64,000 nucleotides of DNA from Chroogloeocystis siderophila 5.2 s.c.1. GTDB lineage: Bacteria; Cyanobacteriota; Cyanobacteriia; Cyanobacteriales; Chroococcidiopsidaceae. Shown in pieces: positions 9,253 to 19,335 of the stretch. Position 1 is the stretch's first letter. The number at the start of each line of letters is the position of its first letter. Below the pieces are notes generated by a model. That model did not search any database. It saw only the letters and a list, made by a program, of their open reading frames with translations, and was not told the DNA's origin. The stretch lies in NCBI RefSeq assembly GCF_001904655.1, contig NZ_MRCC01000001.1, positions 1 to 64,000 on the forward strand. Direction: 5' to 3'. Both the position numbers and the translations under genes were made by a program.

Positions 9253-10977
9253 GTGAATTTAACCCGCCCTGATACCTATTTTGACCTTGCTTCTTTTATT
9301 TTGAGCATAACGAAAATTTCGCATCCCAGCTTGTATGCGATCGCACTTGGACTATCAAGTATTGTGCTTGGTTTGAGCGATACTGGTTTGACTTCAGAAG
9401 CGCCACCGCTATATCTAAAAGATGCGCGCGCCAATCAGATAGCCTCAGCGAAAGTATTATTTGTTAACCCCAATGTAGAAAATGCTGCGCAAGCCAACGG
9501 TAGCGATCGCGCCCCATTTAAAACGATTACCCAAGCATTAAAAGTCGCTTCTGTAAATAGCGTAATTATGCTGGCAAAAGGGACATATAGTGCTGAAACT
9601 GGGGAAACGTTCCCACTCCAGCTAAAATCGGGTGTAGCAATTCAAGGCGATCCGCAAACGCGTGGAAGTGACATTGTTATTCAAGGCGGTGGCGTTTTCC
9701 TCAGTCCGACTTTTGCGCGGCAAAATGTGACAATTTTGGGAGCCAACCAAGCGACGCTGACGGGTGTCACGGTGACTAATTCTAATCCACGCGGTTACGG
9801 TTTGTGGATCGAGTCGAGTAGTCCCAGGATTACTGATAATACATTTACTGGCAGTACCCACGATGGGATTTCTGTAACGGGGGATAGTAAACCATTAATT
9901 CGCAACAATTATTTTCTGCAAAACGGGGCAAACGGAATTACCATCTACGGAATTTCTCGACCCGAAGTTCGCGAAAATATCTTTGAAAAAACAGGATTTG
10001 GCATCAATGTTTCGCAAAAAGCTGCACCACTGTTAATTGGCAATCGCATCACGCAAAACCGTGCGGGTGTGGTGATACAAGCGCAAGCACAACCAATCCT
10101 CAGAAGTAATACAATTGAAGGTAATATCGAAGATGGTGTCGTAGCGATCGCCGCCAGCTTACCTGATTTAGGCACTTCTGCACAACCAGGGGGCAATATC
10201 TTTCGCCAAAATGGACGTTACGACATTAACACTAAGGCAGCGCGTCAGACGATTCCGGCGTTTGGTAATACTTTAGCTGCTGACGCGCGTACAGTTGGCA
10301 ATCTTGATTTATCCGGTAAGGTATTAGCTGCAATACCGCAAGCAGTACCCGCAAATATAGCAGTAAAACCACCAACAACGGCACCCGTCAGATCGACAAC
10401 GCCTGCGAATACGATGACGCGGAGTGTAGCGCCCGAAGCGATCGCGATTCCTGTACCACCAGCAAATACCAACAATTCTCGCGCCAGATCTCTTCCATCA
10501 CCTCCCGCAACAGGTTCAGATACGGCAATTGTCATTCCTGTACCACCGCCGACAACTTCTGCAACTATCGTACCACCACCATCAAACCCTAATCCTGGGG
10601 CAATTAATGTTCCTGTGCTGCAATCTGCACAAATTACCGAAGCTGATTTACTTCCTGTACCTAGTGGTAATATTCCACTCGGAAACGCGCGTAACCTACC
10701 GAAAATAAACTTACCGACAACCACACCAGCGCCTGGTACTCCACCACTTCCCCCAACGCGCGAATCGGCTTTGGGTTTGCGCTATCGAGTCATCGTCGAA
10801 GCGGAAAGTAAGAGTAAGCAAGATATGGTGCGATCACTTGTTCCTGGAGCTTTTCGGACGTTCTCGAATGGTAGAGTCTTTATGCAGGTGGGAGCCTTTG
10901 GCGATCGCGTGAATGCTAACGAAGTTTTGCAGTTACTCAACAATCGGGGTTTAAAAGGTACAGTGGAGCAAATTTAG
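9253..10977 (+). CDS. Exported DUF1565 parallel beta-helix protein with C-terminal SPOR-like domain
   Basis: About 574 residues. An N-terminal hydrophobic stretch (LYAIALGLSSIVLGL) suggests export. Residues 60-320 are a right-handed beta-helix of the DUF1565 / pectate-lyase-like type: repeated turns such as GYGLWIESSSPRITDNTF, HDGISVTGDSKPLIRNNYF and ANGITIYGISRPEVRENIF. A long Pro/Thr/Ala-rich linker follows, then a C-terminal domain (LRYRVIVEAES, FMQVGAFGDRVNANE, LKGTVEQI) typical of SPOR modules that bind denuded peptidoglycan. The GTG at 9253 is preceded by GGAGGAG at 9242-9248 and is preferred over GTG 9235 or ATG 9238. A cell-wall role is inferred. Confidence 0.8.
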   Translation: MNLTRPDTYFDLASFILSITKISHPSLYAIALGLSSIVLGLSDTGLTSEAPPLYLKDARANQIASAKVLFVNPNVENAAQANGSDRAPFKTITQALKVASVNSVIMLAKGTYSAETGETFPLQLKSGVAIQGDPQTRGSDIVIQGGGVFLSPTFARQNVTILGANQATLTGVTVTNSNPRGYGLWIESSSPRITDNTFTGSTHDGISVTGDSKPLIRNNYFLQNGANGITIYGISRPEVRENIFEKTGFGINVSQKAAPLLIGNRITQNRAGVVIQAQAQPILRSNTIEGNIEDGVVAIAASLPDLGTSAQPGGNIFRQNGRYDINTKAARQTIPAFGNTLAADARTVGNLDLSGKVLAAIPQAVPANIAVKPPTTAPVRSTTPANTMTRSVAPEAIAIPVPPANTNNSRARSLPSPPATGSDTAIVIPVPPPTTSATIVPPPSNPNPGAINVPVLQSAQITEADLLPVPSGNIPLGNARNLPKINLPTTTPAPGTPPLPPTRESALGLRYRVIVEAESKSKQDMVRSLVPGAFRTFSNGRVFMQVGAFGDRVNANEVLQLLNNRGLKGTVEQI

Positions 10978-11178
10978 CGAATACAAAGGCAGAAAACAGA
11001 CAATTTGTGTACGAAGAATATTTTTTTTGATACTCGCCTTGCCAACTATAATAGGAGCAGTTAAATTCTCGCTATTTATGGCAATTCGGAAAATTTCTCT
11101 AGCGAGTATACTTCTGCCTTGTTCATGTTGTTAGACAACGTAGTTATTAATAAATACCTCATTGCTATATATACAAAA

Positions 11179-11204
11179 GGCACTTCATTAAACTATGAAG
11201 TGCC
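11179..11204 (-). terminator. Intrinsic terminator after the response regulator gene
   Basis: GGCACTTCAT and ATGAAGTGCC form a perfect 10-bp stem with a 6-nt loop; on the minus strand the stem is followed by TTTTGT. It lies about 50 nt after the response-regulator stop, with the right polarity for it. Confidence 0.75.
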
Positions 11205-11255
11205 GATAACCTGAAGCAAAACTATTGATTCGTGTTGTTCTAGATTAACAAATTT

Positions 11256-11921
11256 TTATTGCTTGAACACCAAATTAAATTGCCGGAGGAAAGTAATGCT
11301 TTCAGCAGGTAAAAGTTTTTGTAAAGCAGGTGTATTATTCAGAGTTTTGATCTCTTCGTTACAAACTTGTCGCAAAATTTCTAAACAGCGATCACGTTGC
11401 AAACCTGGAGGCAAATTCTTAACTATAGACATTGCTATATTCAATTTTGGCACAATACTAGCTTTAGCACTAGCATAATTTTCTAACTCTTGAACTTTTT
11501 GTTTCAAAGAATCAGCGCGTTCGCGCTCATTATTATACTGCTGCATCACTACTTCTTGTTTTGCAAATCGAGAGGCGATCGCATTTAATAATTCTGTCCG
11601 TGAAAACGGCTTAGTTAAATAATCATCTGCGCCTAATTCCATCCCTCGCCGCATATCAGAACGATCCGCATTTGCTGTTAAAAAAATAAAGGGAATTGTT
11701 GCCGTTGCGGCATCTTGACGTAATGCTGTTAGCACGTCATAACCATTCAATTCGGGCATTCTTACATCACAAATAATTAAATCAGGTAAATATTCTTGTG
11801 CCCACAATGCACCAAAAAAGCCATTTTCCGCAGCAACAACATGAAACTCTTCTGCTTCAAGTAACTCAATAATATTAGCTCTAACATCCGGTTCATCTTC
11901 AATAACTAAAATCTTTTTCAT
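11256..11921 (-). CDS. Response regulator (receiver domain plus C-terminal coiled coil)
   Basis: 221 residues. The receiver domain (1-120) has the acidic pocket (IEDE), phosphoacceptor Asp52 in LIICDVRMPELNG, the Thr switch (FLTAN) and Lys104 in DYLTKPFS. A coiled-coil segment (about 125-150) leads to a helical tail without a recognisable DNA-binding domain, so it probably acts through protein contacts. It lies 11 nt downstream of the histidine kinase gene on the same strand, and the two form a cognate pair. A terminator follows. Confidence 0.9.
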   Translation of the reverse strand: MKKILVIEDEPDVRANIIELLEAEEFHVVAAENGFFGALWAQEYLPDLIICDVRMPELNGYDVLTALRQDAATATIPFIFLTANADRSDMRRGMELGADDYLTKPFSRTELLNAIASRFAKQEVVMQQYNNERERADSLKQKVQELENYASAKASIVPKLNIAMSIVKNLPPGLQRDRCLEILRQVCNEEIKTLNNTPALQKLLPAESITFLRQFNLVFKQ

Positions 11922-11932
11922 TGAACTTATCC

Positions 11933-14122
11933 TTAATTATTTAATGGTATTGTTACTGTAAAAGTTGTTCCAACATTCACTTCACTATCTACAACGATTT
12001 TACCTCGATGTAAATCGACAGATTTTTTAACAATAGCTAATCCTAACCCAGTCCCTGAAATGATACCTACATTACTCGCTCGATGAAAAGAATTAAATAA
12101 CTGCTCTTGTTCTGATTTTGGAATTCCAATTCCTTCATCTTGAATCACAAAAATTACTTCATCTGTTCGAGGAATTAAATCAAAATGAATAACACCACCT
12201 TGGGGAGAATATTTAATAGCATTTGATAATAGATTCGTTAAGATATGTCTCAACAATTTCTCATCTAAGCGTAATAAAAGCCTTTGCTCTTGAGCTTGAA
12301 AAATGATTTGATGTTTTGTCGTACTAATTTGTAGTTCTTCTACTAAACTAGAACAGAAAATAATGAGATCAAACGGCTGAGGATTAAACTCTAGTTTACC
12401 GGCTTCGGCTTTACCAATTAATAAAACATCATTCAACAAACTCGTCATATGATTAACAGCAGATTGAATTTTATAGAGATGATTAAGCTTTTTCTCATCA
12501 CTCCATTTATGACTATAATATTCAAGTAATTCGGCTGAAGATAAAATCGTTGCTAATGGAGTACGAAACTCGTGTGATGTCATGGTCACAAAGCGTGATT
12601 TGAGTTCACTAAGTTCTCTTTCTTTTTTTAAGGCGTTAAATGTATCGCGCTCAATTCGTTTACGCTCTGTGATATCGTAAGCAATTCCTGTTGTGCCGAT
12701 AATTTCATTATTTTCGTTATAAATTGGTGTTTTGATTGTTTCAAACCAAACTTCACTACCGTCTGAAGCAAGCGAAAATTCTTCAAAATATTTTCTTTGA
12801 CCTGTTGCTAAAACTTCGCGATCGTCATCGATACATTTTTGAGCCAAATCAGCAGGAAACAAATCATAATCTGTTCTACCGATAACGTCTTCTAACTTTT
12901 TGTTAAATAATCTTAGTAAAGGTTCGTTAACAGCAATATATCTACTTTCACTGTCTTTGAGCCAAGCGCTACCAGGAATATTATTTAAAATTGCCTTTAG
13001 CTGGCGTTCTTGTTGTTGCAGTAACTCTAAAAAAAGCTTAGTTTCAGTTATGTCACGAACAATTGCCATGACCTCATTTTCTGCACTTACAACAATTCTA
13101 AATTCGTAGTAGCGTAATAGGTTGTCTACATAAGCTTGCGATTCAAAGATTTGAATTTCTCCAGTTGCTAATGCTTGTTCAATACAAGCCATCGCGGGTA
13201 AAGCAATTTCTGAAGAAAGAACTTCACACAAATGTTTTCCTACAAAATTGTTGTCAGGTATTATCAAACTTTCATTTTTTGCAGCTTTGAAGTTAACGAA
13301 GTAACCTTCTTTGTTGATTCGTAGCAGGAGATCTGGTAGTGCATTGATTAATGCGCGGTTTGTCGCCACACTAGAACGTAATGCTTCTTCTGCTTGTTTA
13401 TGTTGAATCAAAGAACCTAATTGAATAGCGACGGTTGAAATTATTTCAACTAATCGCCGATCCTCTTCGTAAGCTTCAAACATAAAAAAAACAAGGACAG
13501 CCAAAACTTCGTTGCGATTAATAATGGGAATACCAACTCCCGCTTTAAATCCAACTTCTTTGACAACTTGATGGCGCTGACAAATTTCCGCTGATGTACT
13601 AGAGACATCTTGAATCCACTCAGGATGCTTTGATTCCCAAACACGCCCTGGGATACCAACTCCTAGGGAAAAAGCAAATTTTTCACTTAATGTTCTAAAT
13701 TTTTCTAATTCTGGGCTAACACCATACCAAGCAGGGCTGTATTCTAAAACGTTAATATTTGTTTTAGGAATCCATGCTTCACCAAATTTCCAACCTGTGA
13801 ATTCGCACACCTTGCGTAAAGCAATTCCTAATGCTGAATGAAAATCTATAGCTTCACTAATTGCTTGTGTCATCCTTTGTAAAAAAAGGACTTCTTTCTC
13901 AGCGCGTCGCAAATCGATATTTTCGGCTTGCAATTGCTTGTTAGCTTTTTCAAGTTCAAGGATGCATTTTTCTATGGTTATATCGTTACAATTAACGCTG
14001 GTCTGTGTAGTAGCTATAAAGTGAGAATGACAGGGGTTTGTATGAGATTGTGAATCGGCTAAACTACACTGCGTTGCTAGTTGGTTATGCTGGTTTAGCG
14101 ATTTATCTCTATCTACAATCAT
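11933..14122 (-). CDS. GAF-PAS-PAS sensor histidine kinase
   Basis: 729 residues with no obvious membrane segment. A GAF domain covers about 80-240 (WKFGEAWIPK, GIPGRVWESK). Two PAS domains follow at about 252-360 and 370-490, the second ending in the PAC signature IIGTTGIAYDITERK. HisKA has His517 in TSHEFRTPLATIL. The ATPase domain carries N, G1 and G2 boxes (LLSNAIKYSP, DEGIGIP, GTGLGLAIVKK). The ligand or signal is unknown; the GAF lacks the Cys motif of bilin-binding domains. It is the first gene of a two-gene operon with the response regulator downstream. Confidence 0.92.
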   Translation of the reverse strand: MIVDRDKSLNQHNQLATQCSLADSQSHTNPCHSHFIATTQTSVNCNDITIEKCILELEKANKQLQAENIDLRRAEKEVLFLQRMTQAISEAIDFHSALGIALRKVCEFTGWKFGEAWIPKTNINVLEYSPAWYGVSPELEKFRTLSEKFAFSLGVGIPGRVWESKHPEWIQDVSSTSAEICQRHQVVKEVGFKAGVGIPIINRNEVLAVLVFFMFEAYEEDRRLVEIISTVAIQLGSLIQHKQAEEALRSSVATNRALINALPDLLLRINKEGYFVNFKAAKNESLIIPDNNFVGKHLCEVLSSEIALPAMACIEQALATGEIQIFESQAYVDNLLRYYEFRIVVSAENEVMAIVRDITETKLFLELLQQQERQLKAILNNIPGSAWLKDSESRYIAVNEPLLRLFNKKLEDVIGRTDYDLFPADLAQKCIDDDREVLATGQRKYFEEFSLASDGSEVWFETIKTPIYNENNEIIGTTGIAYDITERKRIERDTFNALKKERELSELKSRFVTMTSHEFRTPLATILSSAELLEYYSHKWSDEKKLNHLYKIQSAVNHMTSLLNDVLLIGKAEAGKLEFNPQPFDLIIFCSSLVEELQISTTKHQIIFQAQEQRLLLRLDEKLLRHILTNLLSNAIKYSPQGGVIHFDLIPRTDEVIFVIQDEGIGIPKSEQEQLFNSFHRASNVGIISGTGLGLAIVKKSVDLHRGKIVVDSEVNVGTTFTVTIPLNN

Positions 14123-14551
14123 CGTTTTACCCCTGCGGATACTTTTTTGTATATTGAAAGGCGGATGAATTTATTAAAAGACTATGATTATCCGCTCAAT
14201 CGTATTCCACAGGTGGGTTAGCTGTAATCCGAGAAAACCAGTAGAAAGTTTTTTTTAGCGCTCAGAGAATTTACGGGTATTTGTTGATAAGATTTATATG
14301 AGCTAGGCTACCGAAGCTTGAGCAATTTATGAATTAAATATTGGATTTCATCGCCTTAAAAACTCATATATCACACTTGGGCATAGGTTTAATAGAGACA
14401 AACCGACAAGAACTCAGCGGTTGAAACCGCAGCTACACATTTATTTGTTGTTTGTCCACGAAGGTGAACAGGGTTTTTATGCATAAAAAAAGCAGGTTTT
14501 GATAACCTGCCTTGTAGATTGTATTTCAGACTTTAGAACTATGCTTGTTAC
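14123..14551. other. Non-coding spacer with one dispersed palindrome and a terminator
   Basis: No plausible gene. The segment 14401-14476 holds a dispersed palindromic repeat centred on GCGGTTGAAACCGC (14417-14430), related in reverse orientation to the copy at 33095-33195. The ndhD terminator lies at 14492-14510. The rest, upstream of the kinase gene, should hold its promoter, but I see no clear consensus boxes. Confidence 0.6.
14492..14510 (-). terminator. Intrinsic terminator of the ndhF-ndhD transcript
   Basis: GCAGGTT (14492-14498) pairs with AACCTGC (14504-14510) around a 5-nt loop. On the minus strand it is followed by a run of seven T. It lies about 40 nt beyond the ndhD stop. Confidence 0.8.
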
Positions 14552-16123
14552 TTAATTTCCGATCGCTGGCGCGCGGAAGGACAAAGTTGAAGCTTTTTGA
14601 GTTGCTAACGTCGGTACAGAATCTCGTAACCTTTCGGTAAGTTGTATTGTTGTTGCATCGTAGACTTGTGTCAAGATCTTGGGGTATAGACCAATACCGA
14701 TAATTGGTACTAACAAACAAGCAATGATGAAGACTTCACGGGGTTCTGCATCAACAAGGACTTCGTGCGAAACTAATTCCTTATTTTCTGGTCCGTAGAA
14801 GATCTCGCGGAGCATTGATAGCAGGTAAATTGGCGTTAAAATGACACCAACTGCCATAAGAAAGACAACGATGATTTTAAACGTGGGGCTGTAGGCATCG
14901 CTATTAGAAAAGCCAACGAAGACCATCAATTCAGCGACAAAACCACTCATTCCAGGTAAAGCTAAGGAAGCCATTGAACACGTTGTCCACATGGCGAACA
15001 TCTTTTGCATTTTTTGTCCGACGCCACCCATTTCATCCAACATCAGGGTATGGGTGCGGTCGTAAGTTGCGCCTACCAAGAAGAATAAACTTGCGCCAAT
15101 CATGCCATGCGAGATCATTTGCAGCATTGCACCATTCAAGCCCAAATCGGTGAATGACGCAATACCGATCACAACAAAACCCATGTGCGAAATTGAAGAG
15201 TAAGCAATTTTTCGCTTGAGGTTACGCTGCGCAAAAGATGTTAACGCCGCGTAGATGATGTTGACGACTCCTAAAATGACCAATACTGGTGCAAAATAAG
15301 CATGCGCATCGGGTAGCATTCCCGCATTCATCCGAATTAAGGCATAGCCGCCCATTTTGAGGAGAATTCCTGCCAGTAACATATGCACTGGGGCAGTTGC
15401 TTCCCCGTGCGCATCTGGTAACCAGGTATGTAACGGGAAAATAGGAAGTTTTACCGCGTAGGCAATTAACAAAGCCGCATACACCCATAATTGAAAATTT
15501 AAGGCGTAATCTTTGGCGGCGATCGCCCGCATATCAAACGTCACGGTATCGCCATAGAACGCCATTGTCAGGGCTGCAACTAAGATAAATAGCGAACCAC
15601 CTGCTGTGTACAAAATGAACTTTGTGGCGGCGTACTGCCTCTTTTTACCGCCCCAAATTGCCAGCAATAGGTATACAGGGATAAGTTCGAGTTCCCAGAC
15701 CAGGAAAAACAGTAGCATATCCTGGACAGCAAACACAGCAATCTGACCGCCGTACATTGCCAGCATCAAAAAGTAAAACAACCGCGGCTTGAGCGTTACA
15801 GGCCAAGCTGCTAACATTGCGAGCGTTGTGATAAACCCAGTTAAAATCACTAAAGGCATTGATAAGCCATCTACGCCCACCGACCAATTTAAATCTAGCT
15901 GCGGTACCCAGGAGTAACTTTCCACTAGCTGTAAATTGGGATTAGCCAAATCATACTGAGAATAAAACGCCCAAACAATCAGTGCAAAATCAATCAATCC
16001 CACGACGAGGGAGTACCAGCGTACTGTTTTACCATCTTTATCAGGTAAAAAGGGAATTAACAGTGACGCGGCGATCGGCAACAAAATTATTGTCGTCAGC
16101 CAGGGAAAATTAGCGATGTTCAT
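14552..16123 (-). CDS. ndhD: NAD(P)H-quinone oxidoreductase subunit 4
   Basis: A polytopic proton-pumping subunit of cyanobacterial NDH-1 (respiration, cyclic electron flow). 523 residues with about 14 membrane helices. Conserved pieces include [15 protein letters not shown], the charged helix [14 protein letters not shown], the Lys/His-containing [18 protein letters not shown] and [13 protein letters not shown]. With ndhF immediately upstream on the same strand it matches the ndhF1-ndhD1 arrangement of the NDH-1L complex rather than the CO2-uptake forms; that assignment is by context. Confidence 0.95.
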   Translation of the reverse strand: MNIANFPWLTTIILLPIAASLLIPFLPDKDGKTVRWYSLVVGLIDFALIVWAFYSQYDLANPNLQLVESYSWVPQLDLNWSVGVDGLSMPLVILTGFITTLAMLAAWPVTLKPRLFYFLMLAMYGGQIAVFAVQDMLLFFLVWELELIPVYLLLAIWGGKKRQYAATKFILYTAGGSLFILVAALTMAFYGDTVTFDMRAIAAKDYALNFQLWVYAALLIAYAVKLPIFPLHTWLPDAHGEATAPVHMLLAGILLKMGGYALIRMNAGMLPDAHAYFAPVLVILGVVNIIYAALTSFAQRNLKRKIAYSSISHMGFVVIGIASFTDLGLNGAMLQMISHGMIGASLFFLVGATYDRTHTLMLDEMGGVGQKMQKMFAMWTTCSMASLALPGMSGFVAELMVFVGFSNSDAYSPTFKIIVVFLMAVGVILTPIYLLSMLREIFYGPENKELVSHEVLVDAEPREVFIIACLLVPIIGIGLYPKILTQVYDATTIQLTERLRDSVPTLATQKASTLSFRAPAIGN

Positions 16124-16130
16124 AGTTAAT

Positions 16131-16205
16131 TAGGGAGTAAGTAGGGAATAGGGAGTAGGGAACTTGGGGTTAACATTTCTCCTCGCCCCTTGCCTGTTGA
16201 CTCCT
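16131..16205. repeat. Short tandem-type repeat between ndhD and ndhF
   Basis: The spacer is made of degenerate 7-10 nt units (gggagtaa, gtagggaatagggagtaggg, then cctcgcccc twice on the other polarity). Such low-complexity spacers recur across the window and are a known trait of many cyanobacterial genomes. Confidence 0.6.
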
Positions 16206-16215
16206 CGCCCCTACG

Positions 16216-18297
16216 TCAAGTCACACCAAAAACAATCACTAAGCCTAACACAGCCCCAAATACAATCAGGGCATAGAATTGAGCGCGACCATTTTCTAGG
16301 TATTTCAAGCCTTCACCACTAATGAGTGTGAAGAAGCCTGTCAAGTTAACCGCACCATCAACAACGCGATAGTCAACTTCCATCACTTGTCGCGCGAGGC
16401 GGCGGCTACCTAAGACAAAGATTTGATAGTAAATGTCATCAAAGTACCACTTGTTGAGGGAAAGTTCATAAAGTGGCTTGATTGATGAGGCGATCGCGGC
16501 GGGGTCGATCTTACCGAACAAGTACATCAACGACGCTAAGGTAATGCCAATCAAGGAAATACCGACTGAACTACCTGCCATGATGAAAAATTCGGTTTGA
16601 TCGAACTCGGCGACTTTTTCGATCACTTCAGCTAGCGTTTCACTCGGAGGATAGATGAATTCCTCAAAGTAGTTAGCATAAGGAGTACCTACCAAACCGA
16701 TAAAGATTGAAGGAATCGCGAGGGCAACGAGCGGTAGCGTCATCGTCCAAGGTGACTCATGGGGATGTTCGCTATGTCCATGATCGTGGGAATCGGATAA
16801 AGTTGCGAGTTCTCGTGTATTCATTGCCCCAGGACCAAAGTTAGGTGCAAGCGGCGAAGGACTCATTAACGTATTTGCTGCGGCAGATTTCAGCTTTTGG
16901 CGAATTTCGGTTTGATTGCCACGGAATTTACCTTCAAACGTGGAAAAGTACATCCGAAACATATAAAAGGCAGTGATTCCCGCTGTTAACCAACCAACAA
17001 ACCACAAAAAGGGATTGGCGGCAAAGGCAGAACCCAAAATTTCATCTTTAGACCAGAAACCTGCGAAGGGTGGAATACCGCTAATTGCCAACGTGCCAAT
17101 CAAAAAGGTTACGGCGGTAATTGGCATAAATTTCCGCAATCCCCCCATCATTCGCATATCTTGCGCTAAAGCTGGGTCGTGTCCAACGACGGCTTCCATC
17201 CCGTGAATCACAGAACCCGAACCCAAAAACAACATCGCTTTAAAATAGGCGTGCGTCATCAGGTGGAATAACCCTGCACTATACGCGCCGACGCCCATTG
17301 CCATCACCATATATCCCAGCTGAGAAATAGTGGAGTAGGCTAAGCCTTTTTTTATGTCATTTTGCGTGATGGCGATCGTTGCCCCTAAAAACGCAGTAAA
17401 CGCGCCTGTAAAAGCAATGACATTCATTGCTGCGGGTATGCCTTCAAAGACGGGGTACATCCGCGCAATCAAAAACACTCCAGCAGCAACCATCGTCGCG
17501 GCGTGGATTAATGCCGAAATTGGAGTCGGACCTTCCATTGCATCTGGTAGCCAGACGTGCAGGGGAAATTGAGCCGATTTAGCAACAGGACCTAAGAAGA
17601 CTAGAATTGCAAAGAGGGCAGCAAGGATACTACTAAGCGATCCTGTTTCCACTAATGTTTGCAAGCGATCGCCGATTGCGTCAAACTCGAAACTGCCGGT
17701 TGCCCAGTACAAGCCTAGAATTCCTAGTAGTAAGCCAAAGTCGCCAACGCGGTTGGTAACAAATGCCTTTTGGCACGCATCTGCTGCGGCTGGGCGATCA
17801 TACCAGAAGCCAACGAGTAGGTACGAGCACATCCCTACAAGTTCCCAGAAAATATAGATTTGGACGATGTTTGGGCTAACAACCAAACCTAACATCGATG
17901 AGCTAAACAGGCTCAGATATGCATAAAAGCGTACATACCCAGGGTCATGAGCCATGTAGCCATCGGTGTATACCATCACCAAAAAAGCTACTGTGGTGAC
18001 GATTACCAACATCAGAGCGGTAAGGTGGTCAATGGTGTAGCCCATTGTCAGGTGAAAGTTTCCTGCGGCTGCCCATTCTAACGTGCGGACGTAAGGCGCG
18101 TGTCCTTGGAATTGACTGACAAGCAATGCTATCGAGAGAAACATTGCTGCACCTAACAAGGAGACGACAAATACCGCATTTAAGTGTCGCGCGCGGTTCG
18201 TCACCTGATTGAACGAGATTAACCCAAGACCGACCAGCATTGCCCCGACCAAAGGTAACACCGGAACGAGCCAGGCATACTGATAGATTGCTTCCAT
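16216..18297 (-). CDS. ndhF: NAD(P)H-quinone oxidoreductase subunit 5
   Basis: Largest antiporter-like membrane subunit of NDH-1, 693 residues, with about 16 helices. Typical blocks: YTIDHLTALMLVIVT, FWELVGMCSYLLVGFW, LGPVAKSAQFPLHVWLPDAMEG and KKGLAYSTISQLGYM. The loop around residues 475-520, with a His-rich run (SHDHGHSEHPHE), is the variable region seen in the family. The ATG at 18297 is chosen over a GTG one codon earlier. It heads the ndhF-ndhD pair; the spacer to ndhD is a tandem-type repeat. Confidence 0.96.
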   Translation of the reverse strand: MEAIYQYAWLVPVLPLVGAMLVGLGLISFNQVTNRARHLNAVFVVSLLGAAMFLSIALLVSQFQGHAPYVRTLEWAAAGNFHLTMGYTIDHLTALMLVIVTTVAFLVMVYTDGYMAHDPGYVRFYAYLSLFSSSMLGLVVSPNIVQIYIFWELVGMCSYLLVGFWYDRPAAADACQKAFVTNRVGDFGLLLGILGLYWATGSFEFDAIGDRLQTLVETGSLSSILAALFAILVFLGPVAKSAQFPLHVWLPDAMEGPTPISALIHAATMVAAGVFLIARMYPVFEGIPAAMNVIAFTGAFTAFLGATIAITQNDIKKGLAYSTISQLGYMVMAMGVGAYSAGLFHLMTHAYFKAMLFLGSGSVIHGMEAVVGHDPALAQDMRMMGGLRKFMPITAVTFLIGTLAISGIPPFAGFWSKDEILGSAFAANPFLWFVGWLTAGITAFYMFRMYFSTFEGKFRGNQTEIRQKLKSAAANTLMSPSPLAPNFGPGAMNTRELATLSDSHDHGHSEHPHESPWTMTLPLVALAIPSIFIGLVGTPYANYFEEFIYPPSETLAEVIEKVAEFDQTEFFIMAGSSVGISLIGITLASLMYLFGKIDPAAIASSIKPLYELSLNKWYFDDIYYQIFVLGSRRLARQVMEVDYRVVDGAVNLTGFFTLISGEGLKYLENGRAQFYALIVFGAVLGLVIVFGVT

Positions 18298-18558
18298 CAC
18301 TGACGCCTACTTTTATAATTCTTTTCTATTTTGACCAAACTGTTAACAATTGTGACACAAGGGTTTTACCATAAAATAGCCCACATGACTGAAATATCAG
18401 TGGGATTCCTAAAAATAGTTGTTGGTTTTGAGCCATGCAACTTGTGATTCAAACAGTGATTAGTGGTTGGTCACAAGTTTTGAATAGAATCTTTTTGTTT
18501 GTGGCTCATCATTCCTAGTCTTTCAGTTTCCTTTGTGCCTGTGTCTGTATATCTTTGC

Positions 18559-18966
18559 TTAAGCTAAGCGACATTCCCACTCAGCGCTTAAAGATGTGCT
18601 AGCGCGCGCAATCGAACAAAGCTTATTTTCTTGATTTTCGCTGTATTGAAGTTGAATTCTTTCTAGTTCTGCACGTAGTTCGGCGTATCCGTGGAAACTA
18701 TCCCAGCGGTGCTTGAGGCTTCCCTTGTCGAGCAAAATCAATGTTGGCAGTGTCGTTAGCCGAAACGAATTAGCAAGTTTAAAGTTTTCATCAGCATTAA
18801 CGCCAACAACTTTGACTTGATGTTGATATTGATCTTGGAATTGTAACAACAGAGGTTCAATGCTGCGGCATAGACCACACCAAGGTGCCCAAAAATGCAC
18901 AAGAACAGGGATAGGAGATTCTAAAACTTCTTGAGTAAATGTTCGCTCACTAACCGACAACACCAT
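18559..18966 (-). CDS. Thioredoxin-family protein with CGLC active site
   Basis: 135 residues: a thioredoxin fold (VLVHFWAPWCGLC, ADENFKLANSF, LTTLPTLILLDKG) plus about 30 extra C-terminal residues. The redox pair is Cys30-Cys33, with Gly-Leu between them instead of the canonical Gly-Pro, a change known to alter redox potential in this superfamily. The cis-Pro (TLPT) is kept. It is upstream of and codirectional with ndhF, 260 bp apart, probably with its own promoter. It is likely a variant thioredoxin; targets are unknown. Confidence 0.88.
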   Translation of the reverse strand: MVLSVSERTFTQEVLESPIPVLVHFWAPWCGLCRSIEPLLLQFQDQYQHQVKVVGVNADENFKLANSFRLTTLPTLILLDKGSLKHRWDSFHGYAELRAELERIQLQYSENQENKLCSIARASTSLSAEWECRLA

Positions 18967-19335
18967 GCTTCCTCTAAGTACATCTATCGAGTTTTGTTAT
19001 TAAATTAGCTACCTGACCCTGGTCATTGAAATAATATATTAAAACTTTGACAACATTTATCTTGAAATCATGCGTTGCCGCTCATTTTTAGTAGCTATTT
19101 TGAACCATGCTACATCAATTTGGGATCAATTGGTAGACTGAAATTTTTGATTCATACTTTATAGCCAAAAGGGTGGGATCAATTGTTGTAGCGGTTTTGA
19201 CAAATTCGGGCAAAGTTAATGAACATTCTAAATAAATGCACGTTTGGCGATCGCTTATAGTAAGCAATATCTATCCTTTTGGGAGTATACATCACCAATT
19301 TCCTTTAATAGGTACTTGCATAAAAGTGGGTAAGA
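18967..19335. other. Non-coding spacer with a short direct repeat
   Basis: No supported gene. GGGATCAATTG occurs twice, at 19122-19132 and 19175-19185. The region precedes the thioredoxin gene and should contain its promoter; nothing else is recognisable. Confidence 0.5.

Noticed and set aside
10245-10724. 159-codon minus-strand frame opposite the beta-helix gene
   Set aside because: Shadow of the Pro/Thr-rich linker; its Gly/Val-rich content is the complement of Pro/Thr codons.
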